A stretch of 64,000 bases of DNA from the NCBI GenBank assembly GCA_023525715.1, contig CM042013.1:81134994-81198993 (forward strand), given 5' to 3'. The position numbers and the translations under genes are program-made. Positions 48,887 to 61,155 of the stretch are shown here, piece after piece; within the stretch, counting starts at the first letter, position 1, and every line of letters begins with the position of its first letter. The notes under the pieces are model-generated. The model had not been told where the DNA came from and did not search any database. It saw nothing but the letters and a program-made list of their open reading frames with translations. Source of the DNA: Cichorium intybus (taxonomy: Eukaryota > Streptophyta > Magnoliopsida > Asterales > Asteraceae).

Positions 48887-51800
48887 TGAAACACCCTCGC
48901 TTAAGGCTTTTCATAAAAACATCATTTTAACCCATGGTTTATCATCATTAGTAAAAAATTCATCCTTAAGTGAAAACTTTAATTCCAATATCTTCGAAGT
49001 AAGTCATTTTTCGTTCAAAATCGTTTTAAAACCCATGGGATTTATTGGAAAATAATTCAGGGTTTAAGTTGCGGAAAACATCACTTGGTCCCACTTTAGT
49101 TAAAACATTTTAGTTTAATAAGTAGCGAGGTTGTTACAATTCAAATACCATTACACATCTTAAATGAAACCACACAATCTGTGGCCTTCTAAACATCCAG
49201 CTCTTCTAAAGTCATCTAAACTCCTCAACCTGAGTACACATCAAAATAAGTTAGGCAATTGAAATGCCTAGTGAGTTTACCCGAGGTTGACCCATTCAGA
49301 GTGGGCAGTGAACTACCACACTCGGGACAAACCTCCAAAAATAGTTTTGACACACTCAAAGATTGTTTAAAACATCATAAGGATTTACTCAAAATAGATA
49401 GTTATGATATGCAAATACAATGCATGATGCAACTATCCCAAACCCATGTCCATCTCATAAAAGTCCAACTCTCCACAATAGCACCTACCTAAGTTCACAA
49501 ATGACACGTACAAAGCATGTCACTTGATCCCCGTATAGGCAAAACTAGGACTAGTGGCCATCACACTAGCCCCATGAGGGTTAGCAACTCCCTCATGCGA
49601 TTCCCTATTGTCGGGAACAATTCCACAAACATCGTTTGAGGGCCCATCTTAACCCTCTATGTGTAATAATCATCATCAAGGTGGCTAGTTTAGCCTATCA
49701 TCTCTAAGGTCATCATAAGGTTCACACGGTCAATCCCATCCTATATGAAATGCAATGCACAATAGGATGCTTAAAACGTCTTTCGAAAACATCATCATCG
49801 TCTTTGTTTGAAAACATCTTTAAAATGATTCATTTCATGCAATGCACAGGCAGTACTCATATAACAATTAGCACATAAAAGCATGCATGAAAATAGTTGA
49901 TAACACACACGAAAGATAATAATTGGGATGTGTACTCTCGGTAAACTCACCTGAAGGCTGACTGAAAAGTCAACACAAATCTTGAAACGTCATCGACTAA
50001 AAATGTCAAATCCTAGACAACATCAGCTCGACTTCCAAGTCCCTATGATTTAATCGTGTAAGAATTAATTTGCCATCTAAAAGTGTCATCGTTTCTCGAA
50101 CTTAACTAAGGTTCATGCGATAATTGAACATATCTCAAAACGAGGATTGCGCTTAATTGTTCGGTCTAAAATTCATCTTAAGTGACCCATCGAGCTTAAA
50201 TCATCAAAATTACATCTTAAATAAATATTCAATTATTAAGATATATAATTACTGAAATTCACCTCTTGGAACTAATTTTATTTACGGTTTATTTTTATTC
50301 ATATTGTCCATAACAAGCCATCATATTAACTAAGTGCATATAACCCAATAATAAGAGCCCAATCATTACTTAAGGTCCGATTGAATTTTATTTTATTCTA
50401 GCCCACTTGGTATAGTTCTATGCAACCCAAGAATATAGGTTAAGCCAAAAATGCAGCCCATGACATGAGCCCAAATATTGATCTGGTCCATCTTTTTTTT
50501 AGAAGCTGGTAATTTTTATAGCTCGATCTCACCACCCAGGGCGGCGGTTGACAATTTTGATGTGGTCCATCTAGCGAGTGTAATCTAATTCACTTAAAGA
50601 AGAAGAAGTCAATGTGGTCAAAATCGTACCTTGTCTCCTCCAAATCGCTGCACGCTACTGCGCCTTGGCTTCCAGCACCGACACCATTCTCCGGTGACAC
50701 ATCCTCATTCCGGCGATGCTTCTACTCATCGGACGGCAAGCCTTTATCGGTAAACACCATCCCTCCACCATATTCCGGCGGTGCTTCCTTCTCCGTCGAG
50801 TTCTTTTCTTCCCCAACTCCGCCCAACCGATCTAACATGTCGCTGGAGAGTTTCACAAAACCCACCTCACTGCTGGCCCGTTGCTATGCCGTCGCAACAG
50901 TTCCGATAGCAGCCAACTGCTCCGGCGTTGCACATTCCCTCCAGCCAAAACCCTCCTCTCCGGTCCCTTCTCTTGTCCGACCAGATGGTGACCAAACCTT
51001 CGCGACATCCCCTTTTTACATCCCGCTCTCTCTTGCTTGTGATCACTGAAGGCCATCGCTGCTGCTCCCATGGTTGGACACCGACTTCTAGGTCCGGCAG
51101 CAATCAACGTCACATCTTGTCAACCATCCGCCACCACCATTGAACCCAAGCTTCCAATTCCAATCTCTGTCTCTTCTCTCTTACTACCCTCGATGTGGTC
51201 GGTCGTCGGGGAAATCCACCGGTTCCGCCTCCCCCTCCTCGACACTCGTATCTCTTCTTTGTCCGCTACTCACCGGATGCATCCATCCAAACCCACCATT
51301 CACTCGACCCTTACTCGCACCTTTCCCTCTACGCCTCACTCCTTTTCTTGTTCTATTCAAAGGCAAGGTTATGTTGAGAGATCACCGAAACCTACAAGCT
51401 CAACCAGCTTCCTCTCTCTAGATCCAGCTCTCTTCCTCTCTCTCGCATGTCCAGGTCAGGAGCACGGTAGTGAGACAACAGAACAAACTCATGCACCCTC
51501 CACTAAGGGCTATTATGGAAACGCATGCTCATTCAGAGAAATTACTAAAATACCCTTTAAGTTGTTTCTTACAAAATCTTCTGGATGTTATGATATGAGA
51601 ACTTCACTACATCATCCATTTTTAATAACAAATTTATTTAATTAGATAAAATGACAACCAGTCATAAATATAATAAGATTCGTTACATTAAATTAAATCG
51701 TCTTTAAAACCTTTAATATGAATAGCAAAGTGTCAATATGACTCTCAACGTATTTATATAAAATTATGAGGTTTAAAAATATGTATTTGCATTAGGTATC

Positions 51801-51972
51801 AATCTCTAGCAAAACAATTTATGAGTTATAAAAAATTTCTAGAAAATCATTTACCTATTTGTTTAATAAATTATTATTAGAATTATTTTGAATTTAATTC
51901 GACATTTTAAAAAGAAAAATTATTTTGTCGATTTAAGCCTAAAATTCCTAGGCCCAAAATGCGGATGTTACA
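48887..51972 (-). repeat. Gypsy LTR, 3.1 kb, minus orientation
   Basis: On the minus strand it begins TGTAACATCCGCATTTTGG and ends GAGGGTGTTTCA, directly against the copia relic. Just before it (51973-52010) the minus strand reads an AAGGGGTGGATAAT-type polypurine tract after GGACGGAATCC, as at the 3' end of many plant gypsy elements, so this is a 3' LTR. The C/T-rich zone 50610-51480 (overlapping frames of up to 191 aa on both strands) is LTR leader sequence, not a gene. The rest of the element is not seen beyond about 52030. Confidence 0.75.
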
Positions 51973-52464
51973 ATTATCCACCCCTTAAAAGGATTCCGTC
52001 CCCGGAATCACCAAAAAGAATAAGGTGATAGTTATTATTATTATTATTATTATTTATTTTTTTCTAAAATCTCAAAAGTTAATCATTTTTAAGTCTCGAA
52101 TAAATATAAAATTTGTGGTACACTTAGTTAAACTTTTGCCCAACCACGTCCCTTCAAAGAATTACTTATCTAGATTTTTCTTTCATAAAACGTATTTCTT
52201 GAAGCACGTGAATGTTAAATTTGAACTCGTTCTCGACTTGACCCTTTGTTTGTACAAAAGTTAAACACTCAACGTTTTTCTTCCATTATCTTATTTTCTT
52301 AACATCCAAATTTTTGGATGTTTCAGTCCATATCAAGAATTACAGGGACGAAGTTCTTGATATTGGACACGGCAATAGCTGGGTGAAATTTTGTTTCTGT
52401 AGCCATTGAAGAGAAAAATAAAGGAAGATAGAAAGAGTTAAAGAACGAAAAAACTAGAAATTAA
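51973..52464. other. Internal stub of the gypsy element and spacer
   Basis: The first about 50 bp are the polypurine-tract region. A (TTA)n run (52032-52058) and AT-rich sequence follow with no pol motifs, so the element was truncated here. The small frame at 52025-52264 is not convincing. Confidence 0.4.
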
Positions 52465-52789
52465 GGGTGCGTTTGGTTACGGAAAATTTTCTAGTTTTCC
52501 AAGGAAATTTTCTAAGAAAAATGAAAAGTTAGAAAACGCGTTTGGTTAATCAAATTTTCCAAAATTTTTCTAGAAAATGAAAAATTTTCGTTTTCTAGAA
52601 TTACAAAGAACTTGGAAAACTCAAAATTGTTATGTTCCATAGTTTTCTAATTTTTTAAAATGGAAAATGAAAACTCAATCAGTTTAACCAAACGTGTTTT
52701 CTACTAAAAATGAAAATGAAAACTCCACTCCATTTTCCGAAAATGTTTTCTAGAAAACTGAAAACAGTTTTCCACAACTAAACTCACCC
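52465..52789. mobile_element. PIF/Harbinger-type MITE, 325 bp
   Basis: Starts GGGTGCGTTTGGTTACGG and ends with the inverse TTTAGTTGTGG and CTCACCC. The 3-bp duplication TAA flanks it (52462-52464 and 52790-52792). The interior consists of GGAAAATTTTCTAG-like runs that can pair with each other. Confidence 0.8.
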
Positions 52790-52792
52790 TAA

Positions 52793-53355
52793 GCTTTTAC
52801 CTAGTTTTAAATCTCGAAGAAAATTGGTTATCTGAAAGAATAATTTACTTACATAAGTTTTTTTCGGAACAAATACTGTATTCAAAAAACTAAAGAGCAG
52901 CTGGACCATACAAGATATTTACTTACATAAATACAATCTACAAGAAACTAATGAACAATTCACAAAGTCACAATCAACAATTTATAAAGGCAAAGAAATA
53001 AGCACTTTGAGAATAATAAATCAAAATACTTACACAAGTGCAGTTCACGTAATATAAGAAACATGAAATTAGTTCACTATTTACATCTAAACATTACACC
53101 TTTGAGAATAATTAATAAAATTTCCAAGAACCACGAGTGACGAATAAATTCACAATTCAGTAAACTATCCAATATAAATCAATTATTTTGACTTTCGTAT
53201 TTGGCTACCTAATACTTACCGAACTCAATAATTAGCAGGTTGATTTAAGATTTTAAACAAGTTTAATTAAACATGTTCTTAATTAAATGGTTTGGATTCC
53301 GTTAAAATTTCCAACCTGGATTGGAATGGATTGGGTTGGACTAGTTATCTATAAA
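52793..53355. other. AT-rich gene-free stretch
   Basis: A TTTTTTTCGGAACAAATACTG word at 52858-52880 may be the tail of an old retroposon. Otherwise nothing recognised. Confidence 0.35.
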
Positions 53356-53488
53356 GGGAAGTGATATTTCCACTTAAAATATTGATTCATCCACAAGAAA
53401 TATATATTTTATTGACTTATACGACAGCTGTAAATGTATTGTACATCATGTGGATGAATCAAATTTTCAAGTGGAAGTATCACTACCC
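53356..53488. mobile_element. 133-bp hairpin MITE, Mutator type
   Basis: Starts GGGAAGTGATATTTCCACTT and ends GTGGAAGTATCACTACCC. The arms pair through GATTCATCCACA. A perfect 9-bp duplication ATCTATAAA flanks it (53347-53355 and 53489-53497). Same terminal GGGAAGTGAT as the 97-bp element at 32142, with unrelated interior. Confidence 0.9.
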
Positions 53489-53497
53489 ATCTATAAA

Positions 53498-54338
53498 ATG
53501 TTTGGCAAGGCCAACAATAAAAGCATGACTTCCAAATTACCATATTGTCCTTAAAACTTAAAAGCTTCACAAAATTTTGTTGGATGTTTCTTTTATTTAA
53601 TATAATCAAAAAGTGATTAAATTGACCCCCTCATGCTCTTCAACTTCACCTCCATTTTTATGCTTAAGAATTAAGATACATAATTGGAAAAAGAACACTT
53701 CATGGTGGAAGGATTCTGATTACTAGGAAAGAGAAAACCTAGCATTGACGGTTCCATGAGATATGATATGGGTATTTTTGTCATTTTGCCCATTCCACGT
53801 GGTACTAGAATATAGTGGATTGGTCTTATTTACTTTGTCAATATTTCATTTTGTCCTTGTTTAACTCATGTCATATACCTCTCAAAGTTGTATGGTTCTG
53901 TTCTTTTTAAACACTGCCTTAATAACAGTCTGGGTTCAAATCGAATGTATGCCAAAATAGTACAACACATTTATGTTGTAGTCAAGATTGACCAAACGTA
54001 ATCAATGTATAGTAGTAGCATTGACTCAATGCATTTGATTTGGTTCATTAGTCATTACCCTTCAATAACTTCACATTTTGACTATTAATCTTAGAACACG
54101 ATTTTAACCTAAAATAATAATAAAAAACAACCAATCCCAGTCATTCATATTCACCTTTTTTTTATAAAAGCTAACAACACATCCTATATAAAAACACGTA
54201 ACTAAGGACAAACTTCACTTGTTAACTTCCTTCTATGTAAGTAAAAAAGAAAACAAAAACAAAAAAGAAAACAAAAATCCAAAAAAAAAAAAAAAAAAGA
54301 TGGGAAAATTTGTGGCAATTTAACCATTTCACGAGTTT
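53498..54338. other. Downstream flank of the BIG BROTHER gene
   Basis: No gene seen. A T-rich/A-rich run lies at 54242-54299 near the stop codon. Possible 3' untranslated region on the minus strand below 54339. Confidence 0.4.
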
Positions 54339-57300
54339 TTAACGGCTTGATGATGATGGTTCCTCACCAAGCACTTCCACATTGCAAATAGGACATGTCT
54401 ATGAAAAAGAAAAAGAATAATTATAAGACTAAATACAAGAAATAGCAATGTAATTTCATTTATTTGTGCATTATATTTATGGGAAATCTCTAATAAAATC
54501 CTATTATTTTGGGCTAGTTTATGAAAAAATCTCAAAATTAATTTTTGTTTTTAAAAAGGAAATCTCCAATAAAGTCCCATTGTTTTGAGCCAACTTATGA
54601 AAAAGTCCGAAAATTAATTTTATTTACAGAAAAGGACAACATACCGGCTAACTTATTCAGTTTAGCCCTTTCTTCCGGTTTAACAGGTTTCCTAAATTGG
54701 AAATCTTCAATAAAGTCCAATAATTTTGGGTTTTTTATGAAAAAGACATATTATTTTGTGTAAAAAAATTCAACATTGGGACTTTTTCATAAACTGACCA
54801 AAAATAGTGGGACTTTACTGAAATTTTCCAATCTAGTAAACCTGGTAAACCGGATGAAAGGGTTAAACTGAATACGTTAGCCGGTTACTTGTCCTTTTAT
54901 GTAAATAAAATTAATTTTGGGACTTTTTCATAAATTAGCCCAAAATAATGAGACTTTATTGGAGATTTCCCTTTTTAAAATGACAAAATACAGGCTAATT
55001 CATCCGGTTTACCAGGTTTCCTAGATTGGAAATTTTCAGTAAAGTCCCACTATTTTTGGTCAGTTTATGTAAAAGTCTGAATGTTGAATTTTTTTACACA
55101 AAATAATAGAACTTTTTTATAAACATACCCAAAATAATAGGACTTCATTGAAGATTTCCAATTTACGAAACCTGGTAAACTGGAAGAAAGGGCTAAACTG
55201 AATACGTTAGCCGGTATGTTGTCCTTTTATGTAAATAAAATTAATTTTTGGAGTTTTTCATAAATTGGCTCAAAATATTGCGACTTTATTGGAGATTCCC
55301 TATATTTTGTGTACTTTCACCTTTTTTCTTAGTAAGGCATTGCTTTGTATTTGAATGACATTGCTATAATTGGGTAGGTTTTTTAAAGTACAATGCTATA
55401 ATATCAATATGAAGAGGTGAAAGTAGGATGCTATAATAAACAAATGAATGAAGCAATTAATTAATTATACCTTGTTGATGCTAAGCCATTTGGACCCACA
55501 TTCAGTATGATAAACATGCTTGCATGGCAAATTGATTTGCTTGTCCCCTCTCTTGTATCTCATTTGACAAATCACACATCTGCATATTAAAAAAAATAAA
55601 AAAAGCTAAATGTAAAGAAATAGCAACATACTTTCGTTTATTTGCATATTATAATAGGGCAAATTACGAAAAAAGCACTATATATTTGTACTTTTTATGG
55701 TTTAACCATCAAATTTTCATTTGTTCTAATAAAACCAACAATTTTTGGAAAAAATTTTAACCTGACCACTATGACCTGAAAAAGCCAGTACGAGTGGCTT
55801 CGATGAAACTTGTTACCAAAAATGGTGGTTTTTCCGTATCTTAAAAATTGGTGGTTAAACAAAATTTTTTGCAAAATATAGTGATTTTTTCGTAATTAGA
55901 CCTAGATAATGTTTACACCTTAATTTATATAATTACTAAAAAAACACTATATTTCATTACTTTTTCTGCTTAAACCATCAAATTTTCATTTGTTTTAATA
56001 AACCACGAATTTTTAGAAAAAATTTTAGCCTAACCATTATGACCGGAAGAACCGGTAATAATGGCTTCAATGAAACTTTTTACCAAAAATTGGTGTTTTT
56101 TTCCAAATCTTTTAAAAATTGATGATTAAACCGAACTTTTAGCAAAATATAGTGCTTTTTTCGTAATTAACCCATTATAATATGCTACTTTCATTTCTTT
56201 CTGCTACAACATAATAATTTCAACTTTTTCTTATTATGGCATTGTACTTTTGGTTTATTCTCTTATTAACGTAACAAATATATATTTAATCTGAATGACA
56301 TTTCTACAATTGAATAGATTTTTTAAAGTAAAATGTTGAATTATGTATGGATCTTTTTTGGTCTACTAATTTTATAATTTACAAAGAAGTTATGCATTTT
56401 AAAAGGAATATTACCTCTCGCTGGATTTTTTTCTTAAAAAGAAGCCACCAGATTTATATCTTGTAGTTGGAAGAGAATCAATAAGTTCTTGAGAAAGACC
56501 TCGACTCTCAGTCCCAATTGCCTCCCCTAAATCAAGTAATTCCTGCATCAGTAAAATACAAAAATATTTAGTCGTAAATATCTAATTATATATTTATATT
56601 TATAGCATCTTACTTCCATTATATTTTATTACAACATTGTACTTTTTTTTTTTTCTTTATTAACACATTGTACTTTGAAAATTCTACTCGATCACCATCA
56701 TTATTTCAATCTTGAGGTATAGAGTTTTAACAACTTATGAAGATTTTTCTAGAAACCGTTAATTTTCAGTTTCTAGATCAATAGTGTTTGATAAAGTAAT
56801 CTTTTAATAAGGTTAATATATACATTTAATTTTTATATATGCCTGAACATTTCTTATTGATATGTAATGTTACTAGTGAACATGATAAATTTCAATTATT
56901 GTTTTTAAAAGAATAAGTTATAACATTTTTATATCAATTAATTTCATTTGCTATTATGCTTTGAAGTTATACATGTAATTCGGTCTTTTTTGCAAAAAAC
57001 AAAAGAAACAAGAGAAAAATACGATTCTTCCTCCTAAAACAATTGTTTTTTTAAGAAAAAAAATAATAGAATTTGCAAATTAGCCCAAAAAAGTAATTAA
57101 TAGCAAACCTCATATGTCATATTGTCTGGATCAATGTCATCCTGCCAAACAACCTGCAACACACAACACATCTTAGCTTGAATAATAATCAGCTATATGC
57201 AAGAAATAGCAATGTACTTTCATTTATTTTATATTAAAGAATTCTACTTTCATTTTTTTCTATTACAGCATTGTACTTTCAATATTTTTCTTATTAAGAC

Positions 57301-58335
57301 ATTATACTTCAAAAAACCTACTAATTATAGCAGTGAAATTTGATTAATCAGATAGATTTTTCATAGTAAAATGTTGTAATAGGGAAGAAAAAAAAGGGAT
57401 GCGAACTAGTAAACAAATCAATGAAAGTAAACTGCTATTTTTTTGCATTTAATTCAATAATCATCCCAATTAGACCACCAAAAGAATGCATAAAATCCCA
57501 TGAACAATTATATATAATAAAAAAAATTAATACCTGCGAACTAGAAGCACTGTCATCATTTGGACTGCCTGCTAAAAGTAGAAAGGTGTCATAAGGATAG
57601 CTAATTATTCAGGATTAAACTAACTGCTAAATTCCTGAAATTAAATATTCATTTCTATTACAATTTACAACATTGTACTTTCATTTTACTCTTACAGCAT
57701 TCTACTTCAAACTTTTTCTTATTAGGATACCGACTTTGAAAAATCTACCAAATTATAGCAATGAAAATTGCATTGTTTTGTAGATTTTTTCTGAAAGTAT
57801 AATGCTGAAACAAAACAAAAAAAGAAAGTACATTGCTATTTCTGATATAAAAACAGGAACTGACATTCTTCAGGAATCGCTTGCATGCTTGGAGCTGAAT
57901 TTTCAGCAGTCTGAACATCTGTTGAAGCAGGTTCTGTGACATTCATCATTACTGGATATTCCCAAGCACTTCGATTCATATCGATTCTTGGTGCATAATT
58001 ATGAACTTGATATGGATCATAATAAGGTACACTTCCAATTGCAGGTAATCCGTATTTATATGAACTCATATTCATTGCCCAATATGCATGTTCCTGAACA
58101 CAGTATCAAGGTAACTGTAACTCGTACAGTTTTCATGTAATAAAGGTTGGTTTATAAAAGGGTATTGAGTTATGAGTTATGAAAGAACCTGATCATGAAT
58201 AGGACCAGAATGATGAAAATGTGCGGATTGATGTGAAATTCCATCAAAGAAATCCATGAAGGTTTCAGGGACTGTGTATGGGAATCCTGTGTTTATGTAA
58301 TGGACCTCCATTGGTCGATTCCCATTTCCATCCAT
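54339..58335 (-). CDS. BB: BIG BROTHER-type RING-H2 E3 ubiquitin ligase, 251 aa
   Basis: Seven coding exons: 58335-58189, 58093-57865, 57571-57534, 57153-57109, 56542-56415, 55579-55471 and 54398-54339. All borders are GT-AG and all phases join, giving 251 aa; Arabidopsis BIG BROTHER is about the same length. The N-terminus is MDGNGNRPMEVHYINTGFPY. WQDDIDPDNMTYEELLDLGE and RGLSQELIDSLPT precede the finger. RING-H2: CVIC (197-200), Cys215, His217, His220, Cys223, CPIC (234-237). The known relative marks proteins such as DA1/DAR1 and UBP15-pathway members with ubiquitin and limits organ size; here that role is inferred. A non-coding first exon (to about 59386) and a 5' UTR intron (58377-59385) are likely. 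Confidence 0.93.
54481..55300. mobile_element. Nested fold-back MITEs in the last BB intron
   Basis: The outer element runs from GGGAAATCTCTAATAAAATC to GGAGATTCCC. Inside it a second copy (54557-54971) has a perfect 9-bp duplication TTTTTAAAA (54548-54556 and 54972-54980). A further inverted pair makes the arms complex. Same family as 30112 and 37271. It enlarges BB intron 6 to 1.07 kb; the splice sites are untouched. Confidence 0.85.
55657..56173. mobile_element. Dimeric Mutator-type MITE in BB intron 5
   Basis: Starts GGGCAAATTACGAAAAAAGC and ends GCTTTTTTCGTAATTAACCC. A perfect 9-bp duplication ATTATAATA (55648-55656 and 56174-56182) surrounds the whole. Internally it is two head-to-tail copies of about 250 bp (55657-55908 and about 55925-56173), each with its own inverted ends, yet only the composite has the duplication. 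It therefore probably moved as a dimer. Confidence 0.85.
56590..57860. repeat. Related MITE copies in BB introns 2-4
   Basis: The words ATAGCAATGTACTTTCATTTATTTG and its kin (here split: AGCAATGTACTTTCAT, ACAGCATTGTACTTT) and their inverses recur in intron 4 (56600-56690), intron 3 (57195-57445) and intron 2 (57650-57850). The halves of further copies flank the nested elements in introns 5 and 6 (54430-54480 with 55310-55450; 55610-55650 with 56183-56345). Each forms a fold-back of about 250 bp. The same words occur in the hAT element at 37655-37920. Confidence 0.7.
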
Positions 58336-59339
58336 TGTGGATGATAATTATTATTATATTAACTTCACCAAAGAAACTGCATGAATCATGAATGATGAAA
58401 CAAGTTTTTTAGAAAACAAGTTGATAACATAATGCACCATTTCTACATAAGATTTGTTCTTCCAGAGTTCCAGAAATGGAAATCAAATTGATGTATGTCA
58501 TCAGATAAATGAATTTGATGGAAAAGATAGGATTTAATCAGTGGTTTAACATAAGTTCAAATATACCCAAATTTGCAGAAGTAGAAATCAAATTTATGTA
58601 TATGTCACTCCTTTAATGGAGGCAAAATGTCGAGCAAACTAGATGTGAAACGGAAAAGTCAAAACCTTAATTGATTTGGACATTTGGTAAGTAATGGAAG
58701 CTTCAACTTGCGAAAACCTAAATACAAGCAAATCGAGTTCAACTTTTACATTAACTACAAACTAACAATGATATGAACAGTTGGCGTGTTTTTAACCTTC
58801 TTTACACTTCGATTAAAGAAGAGACCTAAAAGAAACATGTTACATTGCACAATTCAAACTACGTTCATGCACAACATACCAATTTATTCAGAAAAAACCG
58901 CGATAACCAAAAAGAGTAAAAACAAACAAGTCAACCGACGAAATGCTAGGGCGAAAAATAAGCACACGCCGTTAGTCTAATTTCAAAAGGAAACCGCTAC
59001 ATTCACGAATTTTTTCATCTCTACTCCGTCAAATTACAGCCGAAAACACATAAATTCATAGAGAAATCAACCAATTCAAACACCGCTTACCAGTTTGATC
59101 AAACAATATCCGCAGTAACACCGAATTTCACAGCCAGAATACCAAAAACAATCGCCGTCAGTCTCATTCATACATCAACATTTCCCCGTTGATACAGTCT
59201 AAAACCATACAGAAATCGACACGCGAAACGATCACTATATTATAAAAAAGAAAAAACTACAAGCGATTGAGCAGATACATACTAACATACACCAATCACA
59301 CATTACATATACAGATATGTATATGTCCACATACATATA

Positions 59340-59373
59340 CATATACAGAGAGGAGAGAGAAAGAGAGAGATGA
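59340..59373. repeat. GA-rich simple sequence in the BB 5' leader
   Basis: AGAGAGGAGAGAGAAAGAGAGAGA, read on the gene strand as a CT-rich leader just inside the likely first intron donor (GGTACA near 59384-59386). CT-rich leaders are common in plant genes. Confidence 0.6.
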
Positions 59374-59386
59374 CGAACATTGTACC

Positions 59387-59640
59387 GGTGGATGGTCGGC
59401 CGGAGCAGAGGAAACGGACAAAATGAAAAAGTGAAAGGGGAAAAGAAAACTCTTGGTTGATCTTTCCACACAGTATATGTGTGTGTGTGTTTTTGTTTTT
59501 CTCTCTCTGTCTAAATATGTATAGATACAGTAGACATATATAGACGGAAACTGTGACTGTCACTCTATCTCATCCGTTCTGTCACAATCTCCTTTCTCAA
59601 CACTATTTTGGGGTGGGGGTAGTGTGGTGTGTTGGGTTAT
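59387..59640 (-). promoter_or_regulatory. Likely 5' UTR and core promoter of BB
   Basis: The minus strand has a CT- and GT-repeat-rich leader (59470-59520) and an AATATATGGGG TATA-like word near 59668. Transcription start is not determined. The frames of 78 and 86 aa here are products of simple sequence. Confidence 0.4.
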
Positions 59641-60462
59641 ATGCGGACTTTTGATTCACGCAATCCACCCCATATATTGGATAACCATTTTTTTTGTTTT
59701 GTTTTATGGCTAAATTACAATAATAGTCCCTCGATTAGTTCTCTATTTACTGTTTTAGTCCGATGGTTTTTTGGATTTCATACATGTTAGTCAAAGGTGA
59801 TATTTGGATGATTGTTCTAACATGTAATTGTGTGATCTTGAACAATGAAATGTAATATATATGTGAAACATAAGATAGTGTTTGAGTATGCTCCTATTGT
59901 TGTAGAAGTCATATTATCAATTGTTTGATTGTTTGACAAAATTTAGTTATTAAAGAAAATAGTAGATAATATGAGCAAATGTAACATGAGGAAAAAAGGC
60001 ATTTCTTATAAAATTGAAGTAAAAATGTTTTCAAATTAGATAATTTTGTTGTACTTTGATGCATGTTTGGCTCTATAAACATAGAATAGTCATGGCATAG
60101 CTTTCATTTTATATTGACTACAACAAATTCAATGATTTACATGATCCATCGACAATTATAAAAAATTGTAAACCACACTCTTTGGCGGCTCATGTCGAAC
60201 CCGCTGCAAGGCCCATAAAGTGGGGAGGGGGTCACGAATATGGAAGTCGATAAATAGATTTTTATTTCGTTGTATACTCTTTATGGATCTCCATCTACTT
60301 TAAAAAATAGCTACAAAATATTAAAGCTTTCGACTACATCAATTGATTATGTACCATTTTTCAGCTTTTGCCCTGAAGTAAACAACTCATAACATGCTTT
60401 GTGGTTCTGTATCTCAATTCAGGTCCTTTCCTTTACTTCATTTATATATCCTTAAGGGTCAT
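59641..60462. other. Gene-free stretch upstream of BB
   Basis: Begins with GGCTAAATTACAATAATAGTCC at 59708, a phrase like the end of Mutator-type MITEs (compare the MULE end here), but I found no partner end. Nothing else recognised. Confidence 0.4.
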
Positions 60463-60630
<168 letters not shown>

Positions 60631-60879
60631 TTTTCTACATGCTCATTTACATATGTTATCCCTTACATTTGTTGTTCCTTTATGTACAATGAGGACTCAA
60701 GACTTGTTACATACAAAAACATAACAAAACTAGATGTTAAAAATCTTCACAAGTTACCATTCGCTACAATTTGCACATATTTTTCTTTATATTGTACTAT
60801 AAGTTTATATTATCATGCACACGAGGGAAACCTTTACTTACATTCAAGCTGTTTAATTTAAATAATAAAACAAGATCAT

Positions 60880-61150
60880 GATAGCGTCAATAAGTAACCA
60901 TTACTCTACTAGATATTGTATTGACTATGGTTATTGAGATCCGAAGGGACTTAGAATTTCTTGGTTCATAACATAGTTAATCTGCTTGAGGAAATATGTG
61001 GCGGTCGCGATACTCAAGTGTATATTGAGCTGAGAATCACACGGTTTTTGCATGGTTGATCCACCATCTGATCCATGATCCAAGACATCCCTTTCATGGA
61101 TCGAGATGAGCATAATCGATATTAACATGGCATTGACCTTAGTCAATGAA
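60880..61150 (+). repeat. Partial duplication of copia gag start
   Basis: TGAGATCCGAAGGGACTTAGAATTTCTTGG (60935-60965, here described in part) parallels the sequence at 61146-61175 (GGACTTAGACTTTCTTGG). The following GTTAATMTGCTYGAGGA words also match. About 80 bp of an imperfect duplication about 210 bp apart. Confidence 0.55.
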
Positions 61151-61155
61151 TCTCA

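Noticed and set aside
50612..51645. Overlapping frames up to 191 aa on both strands
   Set aside because: They lie in a C/T-rich leader zone inside a gypsy LTR, overlap in several frames and have no domain or splice logic.
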